Shown piece after piece: positions 1 through 6,331 of a DNA stretch of 7,503 nt. A program made the position numbers and the translations under genes. The DNA comes from Candidatus Rokuibacteriota bacterium (GTDB taxonomy: Bacteria; Methylomirabilota; Methylomirabilia; Rokubacteriales; CSP1-6): positions 1-7,503 of the forward strand of contig QHRT01000182.1 of the NCBI GenBank assembly GCA_003220195.1. The letters run 5' to 3'. Within the stretch, counting starts at the first letter, position 1. Each line of letters begins with the position of its first letter. Below the pieces are notes generated by a model, which saw nothing but the letters and a program-made list of their open reading frames with translations, searched no databases and was not told the DNA's origin.

Positions 1-46
1 TCCGCGGCTTGACAAGGCGAGAGCGCTCCCGGAGCATGAACGACGC

Positions 47-478
47 ATGCGCTTCGTCGTGATCGGCGCGGGGGGCGTCGGCGGCTACTTCGGCGCGTGC
101 CTCGCGCGGGCAGGAGAGTCGGTCACGTTCGTCGCGCGCGGCGCGCACCTCCGTGCGATTCGCGCGGGGGGCCTTCGCATCCGATCCACGGTCGATGGTG
201 AATGGGTGATCCGCGCGGACGCGCGGGAGGACCTCGACCGCGAACCGCCGGCCGACGTGGTCCTGCTCACCGTGAAGTCGTTCGACACCGAAGAGGCGCT
301 CGGCGTGGTCACCCCCGTCCTGGGTCGCGAAACGGCGGTGTTGAGTCTGCAGAACGGCGTCGACGCGATCGGCCGCATCGACGCGGCGCTCGGGCCCGGG
401 CGAGCGCTCGGCGGGGCGGCATACGTGTTCCTGCGAGCCGGACGGGCGCGCGACCGCGCGCGTCGAACGGATCCGTGA
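47..478 (+). CDS. ApbA/PanE-family (ketopantoate reductase-like) dehydrogenase, N-terminal half, frame broken
   Basis: The product starts with a Rossmann nucleotide-binding motif (GAGGVGGYFG, residues 8-17), as expected for NADPH binding. It continues with VVLLTVKSFDT (about 70-80) and SLQNGVDAI (about 99-107), where the Asn corresponds to the conserved nucleotide/substrate Asn of PanE. This domain clearly belongs to the 2-dehydropantoate 2-reductase family, which reduces ketopantoate to pantoate in coenzyme A synthesis; many paralogues act on other 2-keto acids. After GGAAYVF (about 122-128) the frame ends in a non-family arginine-rich tail and stops at 478. The rest of the protein continues in frame +3 (next entry). 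The start ATG at 47 directly precedes the Rossmann motif. A GGAG at 31-34 lies 12 bases upstream, which is far for a ribosome binding site. On its own this 143-residue piece would lack the catalytic Lys and Glu, so it is a gene fragment, or one gene with the piece after 478 if the break is a sequence error. Confidence 0.85.
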   Translation: MRFVVIGAGGVGGYFGACLARAGESVTFVARGAHLRAIRAGGLRIRSTVDGEWVIRADAREDLDREPPADVVLLTVKSFDTEEALGVVTPVLGRETAVLSLQNGVDAIGRIDAALGPGRALGGAAYVFLRAGRARDRARRTDP

Positions 479-509
479 CGCGTTCACCAGGGCCGGCGTT
501 CTCGTCGAC

Positions 510-911
510 GTGGCGACGGACATTCGTCGGGTGCTGTGGGAGAAGTACGTGTTGATCTGCGCGCAGGCGGGCATGACAGCGCTGGCGCGGGCGCCGATCG
601 GCGTCGTGCGCGAGACACCGGAGACGTGGCGCATGTACCGACTGCTCCTGGAGGAGCTCGCGGCGGTCGGCGCGCGGGACGGCGTCGAGCTTCCGCCCGA
701 CATCGTCGATCGGACCGTCAAGGCGGCGGAGCAGCTCGCCCCGGAGCTGACCTCGTCGCTGCACGACGATCTCGTGCGGGGCAAGAAGCTCGAACTCGAA
801 GCGCTGCAGGGGCACGCGGTGCGCCTCGGTGAGAAGTACGGCGTGCCGACCCCGATGCTGTCGGCCGTCTACGCCGCGCTCAAGCCCCACGTCGACGGAG
901 TCCGGTCCTGA
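510..911 (+). CDS. ApbA/PanE-family dehydrogenase, C-terminal half, continues from 47-478 in another frame
   Basis: This is the all-helical C-terminal domain of the same reductase. Family similarity in this frame begins before the first start codon, at about 435 (EPDGRATARVERIRDAF), so the GTG at 510 is only the first possible start and has no visible Shine-Dalgarno. LWEKYVLI contains the Lys that matches catalytic Lys176 of E. coli PanE. TSSLHDDL and KLELEALQG match the Ser244 and Glu256 regions. The two Asn residues that follow the Lys in PanE (N180, N184) are Ile and Ala here, so a paralogue with another 2-keto acid substrate is more likely than true PanE. Joined, the two halves span 288 codons against about 300-310 in the family; the shortfall falls at the junction, between YVF and EPDG. 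The stop TGA at 909-911 overlaps a possible CTG start of the next gene. Confidence 0.83.
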   Translation: MATDIRRVLWEKYVLICAQAGMTALARAPIGVVRETPETWRMYRLLLEELAAVGARDGVELPPDIVDRTVKAAEQLAPELTSSLHDDLVRGKKLELEALQGHAVRLGEKYGVPTPMLSAVYAALKPHVDGVRS

Positions 912-943
912 CCTCGCCCCAGCTGGCCCTCTGGCGGTGCGTC

Positions 944-2641
944 GTGCCGCACCGCGCGCGCTATCTCCTCGGCATCGTCTCGCTGCTCACCGCAACGTTG
1001 GCCGCGCTCGGCATCCCCTGGACGGTGAAGCGTGCGATCGAGGCGCTGTCGACCGATGCGGCCTCGGCGCCGCTCGGACGCTTCGTGCTCGCCATCCTGG
1101 CGCTCGCTGTCGTGAACGGTGTCGCGGGGCTCGGCTCGCGCTTCGCGATCATCGGGGGCGCGCAGCTGATCGAAGCCGATCTGCGGAATGCGATCTACGC
1201 GAGCGTGCAGTCGTTTCGCCCCGCAGAGCTCGCGGCCAGAACGACCGGCGACACGATGACGCGCGCCACCAGCGACGTGTCCGCCGTGAAATCGGTCGTC
1301 GGGTTCGGCGCCATCAGCCTGGCGGGGACGCTGTTCGCGTTCGTCGGCGCCGTCGCCGCGATGGCGGCGGTCGACCCGTGGCTCACGCTCTGCGCGATGG
1401 CGCCGTATCCGATCATGATCGTGCTCGCCCGCCGGTTCACGGCGGTGGTGCATCAGCGCAGCGAGGACGTGCAGACGCAGCTCGGCGTCCTGTCGACGCG
1501 CGTGCAGGAGCATCTCGCGGGGATGACGGTGGTCCGCGCGTACGCGATGGAGCCACGCGCTCGGGCCACATTCGCGGAGGCCAACGAAACGTTCGTCCGA
1601 CTGAGCCTCAAGCTGGGCCGGGCGGAGGCGTTCTTCACGCCGCTGATGTCGTTGATCGCCGGCGTCGGCACGCTGATCGTCCTCTGGATTGGCGGACTCC
1701 GCGTGGTGGAAGGCCGTCTGACGCTCGGCTCGCTCGTCGCGTTCAATGGCTATCTCGCCTATCTCGCGTGGCCCACGCTCGCGCTCGGCTGGACACTCTC
1801 GATGGCGCGGCGCGGGCTGACGTCGATGGGCCGGATCCAGGACATCCTCCAGGCGGCCCGGCCGACGCCGGAGCCGCGGCCGTTCGACGGCACGCCGAGC
1901 GTGCGATTCGCCGGTCTCACGTTCGCGTACGCCGGCCGTCAGCCCGTGCTGCACGAGGTGTCGTTCGACGTGCGTCCCGGGGAAATGGTCGCGGTCGTCG
2001 GCCCGACCGGAAGCGGCAAGTCGACGCTCGGCCACGTGCTCGCGCGGCTCTGGGAGCCGCCCCGCGGCACGGTGTTCGTCGGGGACGAGGATGTGACGGC
2101 GATGGACCTGGGCCGGCTCCGCGCGGCGCTCGGCGTCGTGCCGCAGGAGTCGTTCCTGTTCTCGCGGTCGGTGCTCGCCAACGTCACGCTCGCGCGCCAC
2201 GGCGTCGACCTCGGCCGTGCCCGCGCCATCGCCGCGGCCGTCGCGATCGACGAGGAGATGGAACGCTTCGCCGAGGGGTACGACACCGTCGTCGGCGAGC
2301 GTGGTCTCACGCTGTCGGGAGGTCAGCGCCAGCGGCTCGCGCTCGCACGAGCGCTGGTCGGGATCCCCCCCATCCTGGTCCTGGACGATGTCTTCGCGAA
2401 CGTCGACGCCGGGACGGAAGACCGGATTCTCGGCAATCTTCGAGGCGCCGTCGCCGGGCGGACGGTCCTCCTGATGACGCACCGGTTGCGCGCCGCGCGC
2501 GCCGCGGATCGCATCGTCGTGCTGTCGCACGGGCGCGTCGCGGAGATCGGCACCCACGACGAGCTCGTGAATGCCGGCGGGCTGTACGCGCGGCTCTGGC
2601 GGATCCAGCAGCTGGAGGAGGAGATCGCGCGTGCATCGTGA
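944..2641 (+). CDS. ABC exporter half-transporter, MdlA-like subunit with degenerate Walker B
   Basis: This is a fused six-helix ABC exporter membrane domain plus ATPase domain, 565 residues from GTG 944. Probable membrane segments lie near 6-26, 46-66, 120-142, 146-164, 232-254 and 262-285; the ATPase domain follows from about 318. Visible motifs are Walker A GPTGSGKST (353-361), Q-loop Q401, signature LSGGQ (457-461), Walker B with LDDV (480-483) and H-loop H513. The catalytic Glu after Walker B is Asp482, typical of the degenerate subunit in heterodimeric exporters (MdlA, BmrC, TM287). It should pair with the next gene's product in the inner membrane and export an unknown substrate such as a lipid, peptide or drug. 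GTG 944 begins inside the expected N-terminal elbow helix; the open frame with good similarity (LALWRCVVPHRARYLLG) extends to a CTG at 908 with GGAG at 897-900, so the true start may be 908. The 3' end overlaps the next gene by 11 bases. Confidence 0.93.
   Translation: MPHRARYLLGIVSLLTATLAALGIPWTVKRAIEALSTDAASAPLGRFVLAILALAVVNGVAGLGSRFAIIGGAQLIEADLRNAIYASVQSFRPAELAARTTGDTMTRATSDVSAVKSVVGFGAISLAGTLFAFVGAVAAMAAVDPWLTLCAMAPYPIMIVLARRFTAVVHQRSEDVQTQLGVLSTRVQEHLAGMTVVRAYAMEPRARATFAEANETFVRLSLKLGRAEAFFTPLMSLIAGVGTLIVLWIGGLRVVEGRLTLGSLVAFNGYLAYLAWPTLALGWTLSMARRGLTSMGRIQDILQAARPTPEPRPFDGTPSVRFAGLTFAYAGRQPVLHEVSFDVRPGEMVAVVGPTGSGKSTLGHVLARLWEPPRGTVFVGDEDVTAMDLGRLRAALGVVPQESFLFSRSVLANVTLARHGVDLGRARAIAAAVAIDEEMERFAEGYDTVVGERGLTLSGGQRQRLALARALVGIPPILVLDDVFANVDAGTEDRILGNLRGAVAGRTVLLMTHRLRAARAADRIVVLSHGRVAEIGTHDELVNAGGLYARLWRIQQLEEEIARAS
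2614..2623 (+). promoter_or_regulatory. Strong Shine-Dalgarno that sets the start of the second ABC subunit
   Basis: GGAGGAGGAG lies inside the last codons of the first ABC subunit gene, 7 bases before GTG 2631. It is the best ribosome binding site in the window and supports 2631 over the more upstream in-frame GTG at 2571. Confidence 0.8.
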
Positions 2642-4457
2642 CGAGGACGACGTCGTTCTCGGCCGCGCGTTCGACCGGCGGCTGGTCACGCTGCTGTGGA
2701 CGACGGCGCGTCCGCACCGTCGGCTGATCCTCGGGACCGTGGCGCTGTTCGCTCCGAGCGCCGCGCTCGAGCTGACGCAGCCGTATCTGCTGAAGCTCGC
2801 CATCGACGAGCACATCCTGCGCGGCGACTGGGCCGGACTCTGGCCGATCGTCGTCGCGTACGTTGCCGTGCTGGGTGGGCTCTACGTCGTGCGAACCGCC
2901 GAGGACTACCTGATGCACGTCACCGGACAGCGGGTCATGTTCGACCTCCGCGCGACGCTGTTCGGGCATCTCCTGTCGCTCGAGGCGGGGTTCTTCGACA
3001 AGAATCCCGTCGGCCGGCTGATGACGCGCGTGCTGAACGACGTCGAGGCCGTCAACGACGCGTTCACCAGCGGGCTCTTCGCGGTGGTGGGCGATCTCGT
3101 GACGCTCGCCGGCGTCGTCGCCGTGATGCTGTGGATGGACTGGCGGCTCGCGCTGGTGACGTTCGCGATCGTGCCGCTGCTCGTCGCCGTCACGGCGTTC
3201 TTTCGCGTCCGCGCGCGCGACGCCTATCGTCGCGTGCGACGGCGTCTCGCGCGCCTGAACGGGTATCTTCAGGAGTCCCTGCAGGGGATGAGCGTGGTGC
3301 AGCTGTTCGCGCGCGAGCGGCACGAGCGCGCGGAATTCGAACGGCTGAACGCCGAGTACCGCCAGGCGCTGTTCGGCTCGACCATCTACGAGGCGTCGCT
3401 CTACGCGTCGGTGGAGGCGCTCGGCGCCATTGCGCTGGGGGCGCTCGTGTGGTGGGGCGGCCGCGAAATCGCGGCCGGGACGCTGACGTTCGGCGCGCTG
3501 GTCGCGTTCATCCAGTACACGAGCCGGTTCTTCCTGCCGATCCGCGATCTCGGCGCCAAGTACACGGTGATGCAGGCGGCGATGGCGTCGTCGGAACGGA
3601 TCTTCGGGCTGCTCGAGCGTCGGCCGGCGATCGTGTCGCCGGCGGCGCCCAGCGTCGACGGAGAAACATCGCCGGCTCTCGCATCGCGGCGTGTCGCGGA
3701 GCCGGTCGCCGAGCTGCGCAACGTGTGGTTCGCCTACCAGGACACGCAGTGGGTGCTGCGCGACTGCTCCTTCACCGTCCGGGCGGGCGAACACGTGGCG
3801 ATCGTGGGCGCGACCGGCGAGGGCAAGACGACGTGCGCGCGCCTGCTCAACCGGTCCTACGACGTCACCCACGGACAGGTGCTCGTGGAGGGCGTCGACG
3901 TCCGCGAATGGGATCTCGCGAGCCTGCGCCATCGGGTCGGCATCATCTTTCAGGATGCGGTGCTCTTCTCCGGCACGGTCGCGGCGAACCTCCGCCTCGG
4001 CGACGACGGCGCGGTCCCGCACGCCGACCTCGAGCGCGCCGTGGAGCTCGCGAACGCCGCGTCCTTCATTCGTGCGTTGCCGCGCGGCCTCGACGAGGAG
4101 CTCTCCGAGCGCGGCGGCAACGTCTCGCACGGGCAGCGGCAGCTCCTCGCGATCGCGCGCGCGTTGATCTACGATCCGGCGATCCTGATCCTGGACGAGG
4201 CGACGTCGAGCGTCGATCCCGAATCCGAGCGTGCGATCCAGGACGCGATGCGACGGTTGACGAGGGGACGCACCACGATCACTATTGCCCACCGGCTGTC
4301 GACGATCCACGGCGCCGACCGCATCCTGGTGCTCCATCGCGGTCGGGTTCACGAGGAAGGCACGCACACGGAGCTGCTGAGGTCCGGTGGGCTCTACGCG
4401 AAGCTCCACGAATACCACGCGCAGGGGACGTTCGCTCCGCGGGACGAGCTCGTGTGA
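2631..4457 (+). CDS. ABC exporter half-transporter, MdlB-like subunit with catalytic Walker B
   Basis: This is the second half-transporter, 608 residues, same architecture: membrane domain about 1-345 and ATPase domain about 365-608. Motifs are Walker A GATGEGKTT (393-401), Q441 (FQD), signature VSHGQ (498-502), Walker B LDEATSSVD (521-529) with catalytic Glu523, and H-loop H554 (IAHRLSTI). The signature departs from LSGGQ at its first and third positions, while Walker B is canonical. This is the mirror image of the upstream subunit, so the pair should form one active site (Walker motifs here plus LSGGQ of the partner) and one degenerate site. A start at GTG 2631 is chosen because a very strong Shine-Dalgarno, GGAGGAGGAG at 2614-2623, lies 7 bases upstream. 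A GTG further upstream at 2571 would add non-family residues read out of frame from the upstream gene. The 11-base overlap implies translational coupling, which suits equal amounts of the two subunits. Confidence 0.94.
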   Translation: MHRDEDDVVLGRAFDRRLVTLLWTTARPHRRLILGTVALFAPSAALELTQPYLLKLAIDEHILRGDWAGLWPIVVAYVAVLGGLYVVRTAEDYLMHVTGQRVMFDLRATLFGHLLSLEAGFFDKNPVGRLMTRVLNDVEAVNDAFTSGLFAVVGDLVTLAGVVAVMLWMDWRLALVTFAIVPLLVAVTAFFRVRARDAYRRVRRRLARLNGYLQESLQGMSVVQLFARERHERAEFERLNAEYRQALFGSTIYEASLYASVEALGAIALGALVWWGGREIAAGTLTFGALVAFIQYTSRFFLPIRDLGAKYTVMQAAMASSERIFGLLERRPAIVSPAAPSVDGETSPALASRRVAEPVAELRNVWFAYQDTQWVLRDCSFTVRAGEHVAIVGATGEGKTTCARLLNRSYDVTHGQVLVEGVDVREWDLASLRHRVGIIFQDAVLFSGTVAANLRLGDDGAVPHADLERAVELANAASFIRALPRGLDEELSERGGNVSHGQRQLLAIARALIYDPAILILDEATSSVDPESERAIQDAMRRLTRGRTTITIAHRLSTIHGADRILVLHRGRVHEEGTHTELLRSGGLYAKLHEYHAQGTFAPRDELV

Positions 4458-4896
4458 CGACGGCCGCGACGCCGGGGCCGAGCGCCGCGAACGCGCGCGA
4501 GACTTCGCCCGGGCCGTGTATCGCATGGTCCGCCGCATCCCGCGCGGTCGGGTCGCGACGTACGGGCAGCTCGCGGCGCTCCTCGACCGTCCGCGCGCCG
4601 CGCGGGCCGTTGGCGGCGCGATGCGCGAGTGCCCGGCCGACATTCCGTGGCACCGCGTCGTCAACGCGCAAGGCGGCATCAGCCGGCGCGGACGCGCCGG
4701 GTCGATGGTGACGCAACGGGTCCGGCTCGAGCAGGAAGGCGTTCGCTTCCGTCGCGGTCGCGTGGCGTTGCGGCAGCACCGGTGGTCGACCGGCAGCGGG
4801 GCGCAAGGGTCCGTGTCTCGAGGTCGCCGCGGGTTCGATCCCGACGCCCTGCTCGACGGGTCCACACGGTCCTGGCGGTCGAGCACGCCGCGATGA
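4387..4896 (+). CDS. Alkyltransferase-like protein (ATL; MGMT DNA-binding domain without the acceptor Cys)
   Basis: The region from about 4495 to 4785 encodes the MGMT/ATL winged-helix domain: FARAVYRMV, IPRGRVATYGQLA, AARAVGGAM, IPWHRVVN, GGISRR and LEQEGVRF. In O6-methylguanine methyltransferases the active site is PCHR; here it is PWHR (Trp88 counted from 4387), the defining change of ATL proteins such as S. pombe Atl1 and E. coli YbaZ. Tyr59 in TYG and Arg73 in AARAVG match the Atl1 nucleotide-flipping Tyr25 and arginine finger Arg39. ATLs bind O6-alkylguanine and, in characterised members, pass the lesion to nucleotide excision repair. The start is uncertain. GTG 4387 is the only in-frame start that keeps the whole first helix, but it overlaps the ABC gene by 71 bases. 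GTG 4516 and ATG 4525 would clip the domain. GTG 4454, in the usual GTGA overlap with the ABC stop, is in a different frame. The last 36 residues (after Trp at 4783-4785) are not part of the usual family. Confidence 0.85.
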   Translation: MGSTRSSTNTTRRGRSLRGTSSCDDGRDAGAERRERARDFARAVYRMVRRIPRGRVATYGQLAALLDRPRAARAVGGAMRECPADIPWHRVVNAQGGISRRGRAGSMVTQRVRLEQEGVRFRRGRVALRQHRWSTGSGAQGSVSRGRRGFDPDALLDGSTRSWRSSTPR

Positions 4897-4940
4897 TCAC
4901 CGGCACGACGATCGACGTCGGTCGCGGACGGTCGACGTGA
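4893..4940 (+). other. Possible 15-codon minicistron bridging the ATL and MBL genes
   Basis: An ATG at 4893 overlaps the ATL stop as ATGA (4893-4896) and opens a 15-codon frame, MITGTTIDVGRGRST. Its TGA at 4938-4940 overlaps the next start as GTGA (4937-4940). It therefore fills the gap between the two genes exactly, with a coupling overlap at each end. No convincing Shine-Dalgarno precedes it and nothing recognisable is encoded. It could act as a coupling leader or be chance in GC-rich DNA. Confidence 0.2.
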
Positions 4941-5863
4941 AGGTCGTCCCGCTCGCCGCCGATTCGCTCGGCGTCCGCTCGATGGCGACCTATGTCGAGG
5001 TCGCGTCGACCGGGATCCTGATCGATCCGGGCGCGACGCTGGCGCCGTCGCGCTTCTCCTTGCCGCCGAGCGAGCCGGAGTGGGAAGCGCTCCGCCGCGC
5101 GAACGACCGGATCTCCGCGTACGCGTCCCGCGCGGCGTTCGTGTTCGTGAGCCACTACCACGACGATCACTTCCGCTCCGACCCGTCGACGTACGTGGGC
5201 CGCCGGGTGCTGGCGAAGGATCCGCGGCGCATGGTCGCCGGGCTCCAGGCCCGCCGCGCGGCCGAGTGGTGGCGCGCGCTCGAGCCGGTGACGCGGGTCG
5301 AGAGCGCCGACGGCGCCGTCCACAGGGAAGCCGGCTTTTCGTTGCGCGTGTCGGCGCCGCTGCCGCACGGGATCGAAGGCACGTCGCTTGGCTACCTGGT
5401 CACCCTCACCGTGACCGATCCCGCCGAGCGGGAACGGTTCGTGTTCGCCTCCGACGTGCAGGGCCCGCTGTCGCCCGTGGCGGCAGCCTATCTTCACCAG
5501 GAGCGGCCGACGCTCGTGTATCTCTCCGGCCCGCCCTCGTACATCGAGTACGAGGTCGGAAGCGCGACGATCGAGCGCGGCATCGACCATCTGCTCGCGC
5601 TCGTGGAGCGCACCGGGTGTCGTGTGATCATGGACCACCACGCCATGCGGGACCCGCGCGGCGATGCGCGGTTCGAACGGCTCTGGCGCACCGGGCGGGT
5701 GATGACCGCGGCGAAGTGGCTCGGCGTCGCGGAGGATCCGCTGGAACGACGGCGGCGCGCGCTCTGGTCCGCCGAGCGCAAGCCGCCGGCCAGGGTGACG
5801 AGCGCCGGGACGCCCGTGGCACGGACACGCCGCAAATTCGGCAAAGGGGGACGGGGCGACTGA
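4937..5863 (+). CDS. Metallo-beta-lactamase-fold hydrolase of the UPF0282 type
   Basis: This 308-residue product has the metallo-beta-lactamase metal-binding signature HYHDDH: His73, His75, Asp77 and His78. Further candidate ligands lie at His144 (LPHG), Asp173 (ASDVQG) and His234/His235 (DHHAMRD), so a full two-metal site is plausible. The opening, KVVPLAADSLGVRSMATYVE followed by ILIDPGATLAPSRFSLPP, resembles the N-terminus I recall for the UPF0282 group, best known from archaea. No reaction is established for that group. No signal peptide or membrane segment is seen, so the protein should be cytoplasmic. The C-terminal 28 or so residues are basic and look disordered. GTG 4937 is chosen because family similarity starts at residue 1; the preceding ribosome binding site is weak (GGA at 4926-4928). 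The gene lies 40 bases after the ATL stop and 6 bases before the SRPBCC gene, in operon arrangement. Confidence 0.88.
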   Translation: MKVVPLAADSLGVRSMATYVEVASTGILIDPGATLAPSRFSLPPSEPEWEALRRANDRISAYASRAAFVFVSHYHDDHFRSDPSTYVGRRVLAKDPRRMVAGLQARRAAEWWRALEPVTRVESADGAVHREAGFSLRVSAPLPHGIEGTSLGYLVTLTVTDPAERERFVFASDVQGPLSPVAAAYLHQERPTLVYLSGPPSYIEYEVGSATIERGIDHLLALVERTGCRVIMDHHAMRDPRGDARFERLWRTGRVMTAAKWLGVAEDPLERRRRALWSAERKPPARVTSAGTPVARTRRKFGKGGRGD

Positions 5864-5869
5864 CCGGGG

Positions 5870-6331
5870 ATGGCCGACCACGTCCACGAATCACGCGCGT
5901 GGGTCGCACGCCCGCGGGAGGAAGTGTTCGCGTTCTTCGCTGATCCCGCGAATCTCCGGATCGTCACGCCGCCCTCGCTCGCTTTCCGACTGCTCGAGCC
6001 CGTCGCGGCGATGGAAGCCGGCGCCGTCTTCGACTACCGGATCCGGTGGCTCGGCGTGCCGTTGCGCTGGCGCGCGTTCATCCGCGAGTACGACCCGCCC
6101 TTCCGGTTCATCGACGTGCAGGTGCGGGGCCCGTACTCACGCTGGGAGCACCGGCACCTGTTCCTCAGCGAGGCTGGCGGCACGTGGATCGAGGACCACG
6201 TGCGATACCGGTTGCCGCTGGGGCCGATCGGGCGGGCGGCGCACGTCGTGCTCGTCCGCCGACAGCTCGAGAAAATATGGCTCTTCCGCGACCGCGCGAT
6301 CGCCGAACGTTTCGGCCCGCTGCGACGGTGA
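5870..6331 (+). CDS. SRPBCC (START/Bet v1-like) small-molecule-binding protein
   Basis: This is a 153-residue single-domain protein of the SRPBCC superfamily, of the COG4276-like type. The typical opening is a short strand, then ARPREEVFAFFADPANLRIVTPP (about 12-34), then the strand-rich middle FDYRIRWLGVPLRWRAFI and FIDVQVRGPYSRWEH, then IEDHVRYRLPLGP and a long C-terminal helix ending LEKIWLFRDRAIAERFG. The fold encloses a hydrophobic pocket for lipids, polyketides or other apolar ligands; the ligand cannot be read from sequence. No signal peptide or membrane segment is seen. ATG 5870 follows the MBL stop by 6 bases with GGGG immediately before it, and a purine-rich AAAGGGGG stretch lies a little further up at 5842-5850. 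The product is probably made by coupled translation from the operon and is its last gene. Confidence 0.88.
   Translation: MADHVHESRAWVARPREEVFAFFADPANLRIVTPPSLAFRLLEPVAAMEAGAVFDYRIRWLGVPLRWRAFIREYDPPFRFIDVQVRGPYSRWEHRHLFLSEAGGTWIEDHVRYRLPLGPIGRAAHVVLVRRQLEKIWLFRDRAIAERFGPLRR

Noticed and set aside
9..40. TTGACA at 9-14 as a -35 box for the operon
   Set aside because: The hexamer at the right spacing (GAGCAT, 32-37) matches TATAAT at only three positions and would leave a leader of only a few bases. This is not enough to call a promoter, and the real one may lie outside the window.
510..911. C-terminal reductase piece as an independent small gene starting at GTG 510
   Set aside because: Family similarity in this frame extends upstream of 510 to about 435, and no ribosome binding site precedes the GTG. 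It is the continuation of the broken gene.
829..2727. Long + strand open frame of 632 codons
   Set aside because: It is a frame shadow of the ABC subunit gene: arginine-rich, low-complexity translation with no domain, whereas the other frame carries all ABC motifs.
4829..4848. GGGTTCGATCCC, resembling a tRNA T-arm
   Set aside because: The flanking bases do not form the 5-bp T stem (only three of five pairs), and no D-arm, anticodon arm or acceptor stem can be found around it.
2307..4886. Very long - strand open frame of 859 codons, and similar ones at 869-2815 and 4679-5887
   Set aside because: They are antisense shadows caused by high G+C. The products are Arg/His/Asp-rich with no recognisable motif, and each lies opposite a well-supported gene.
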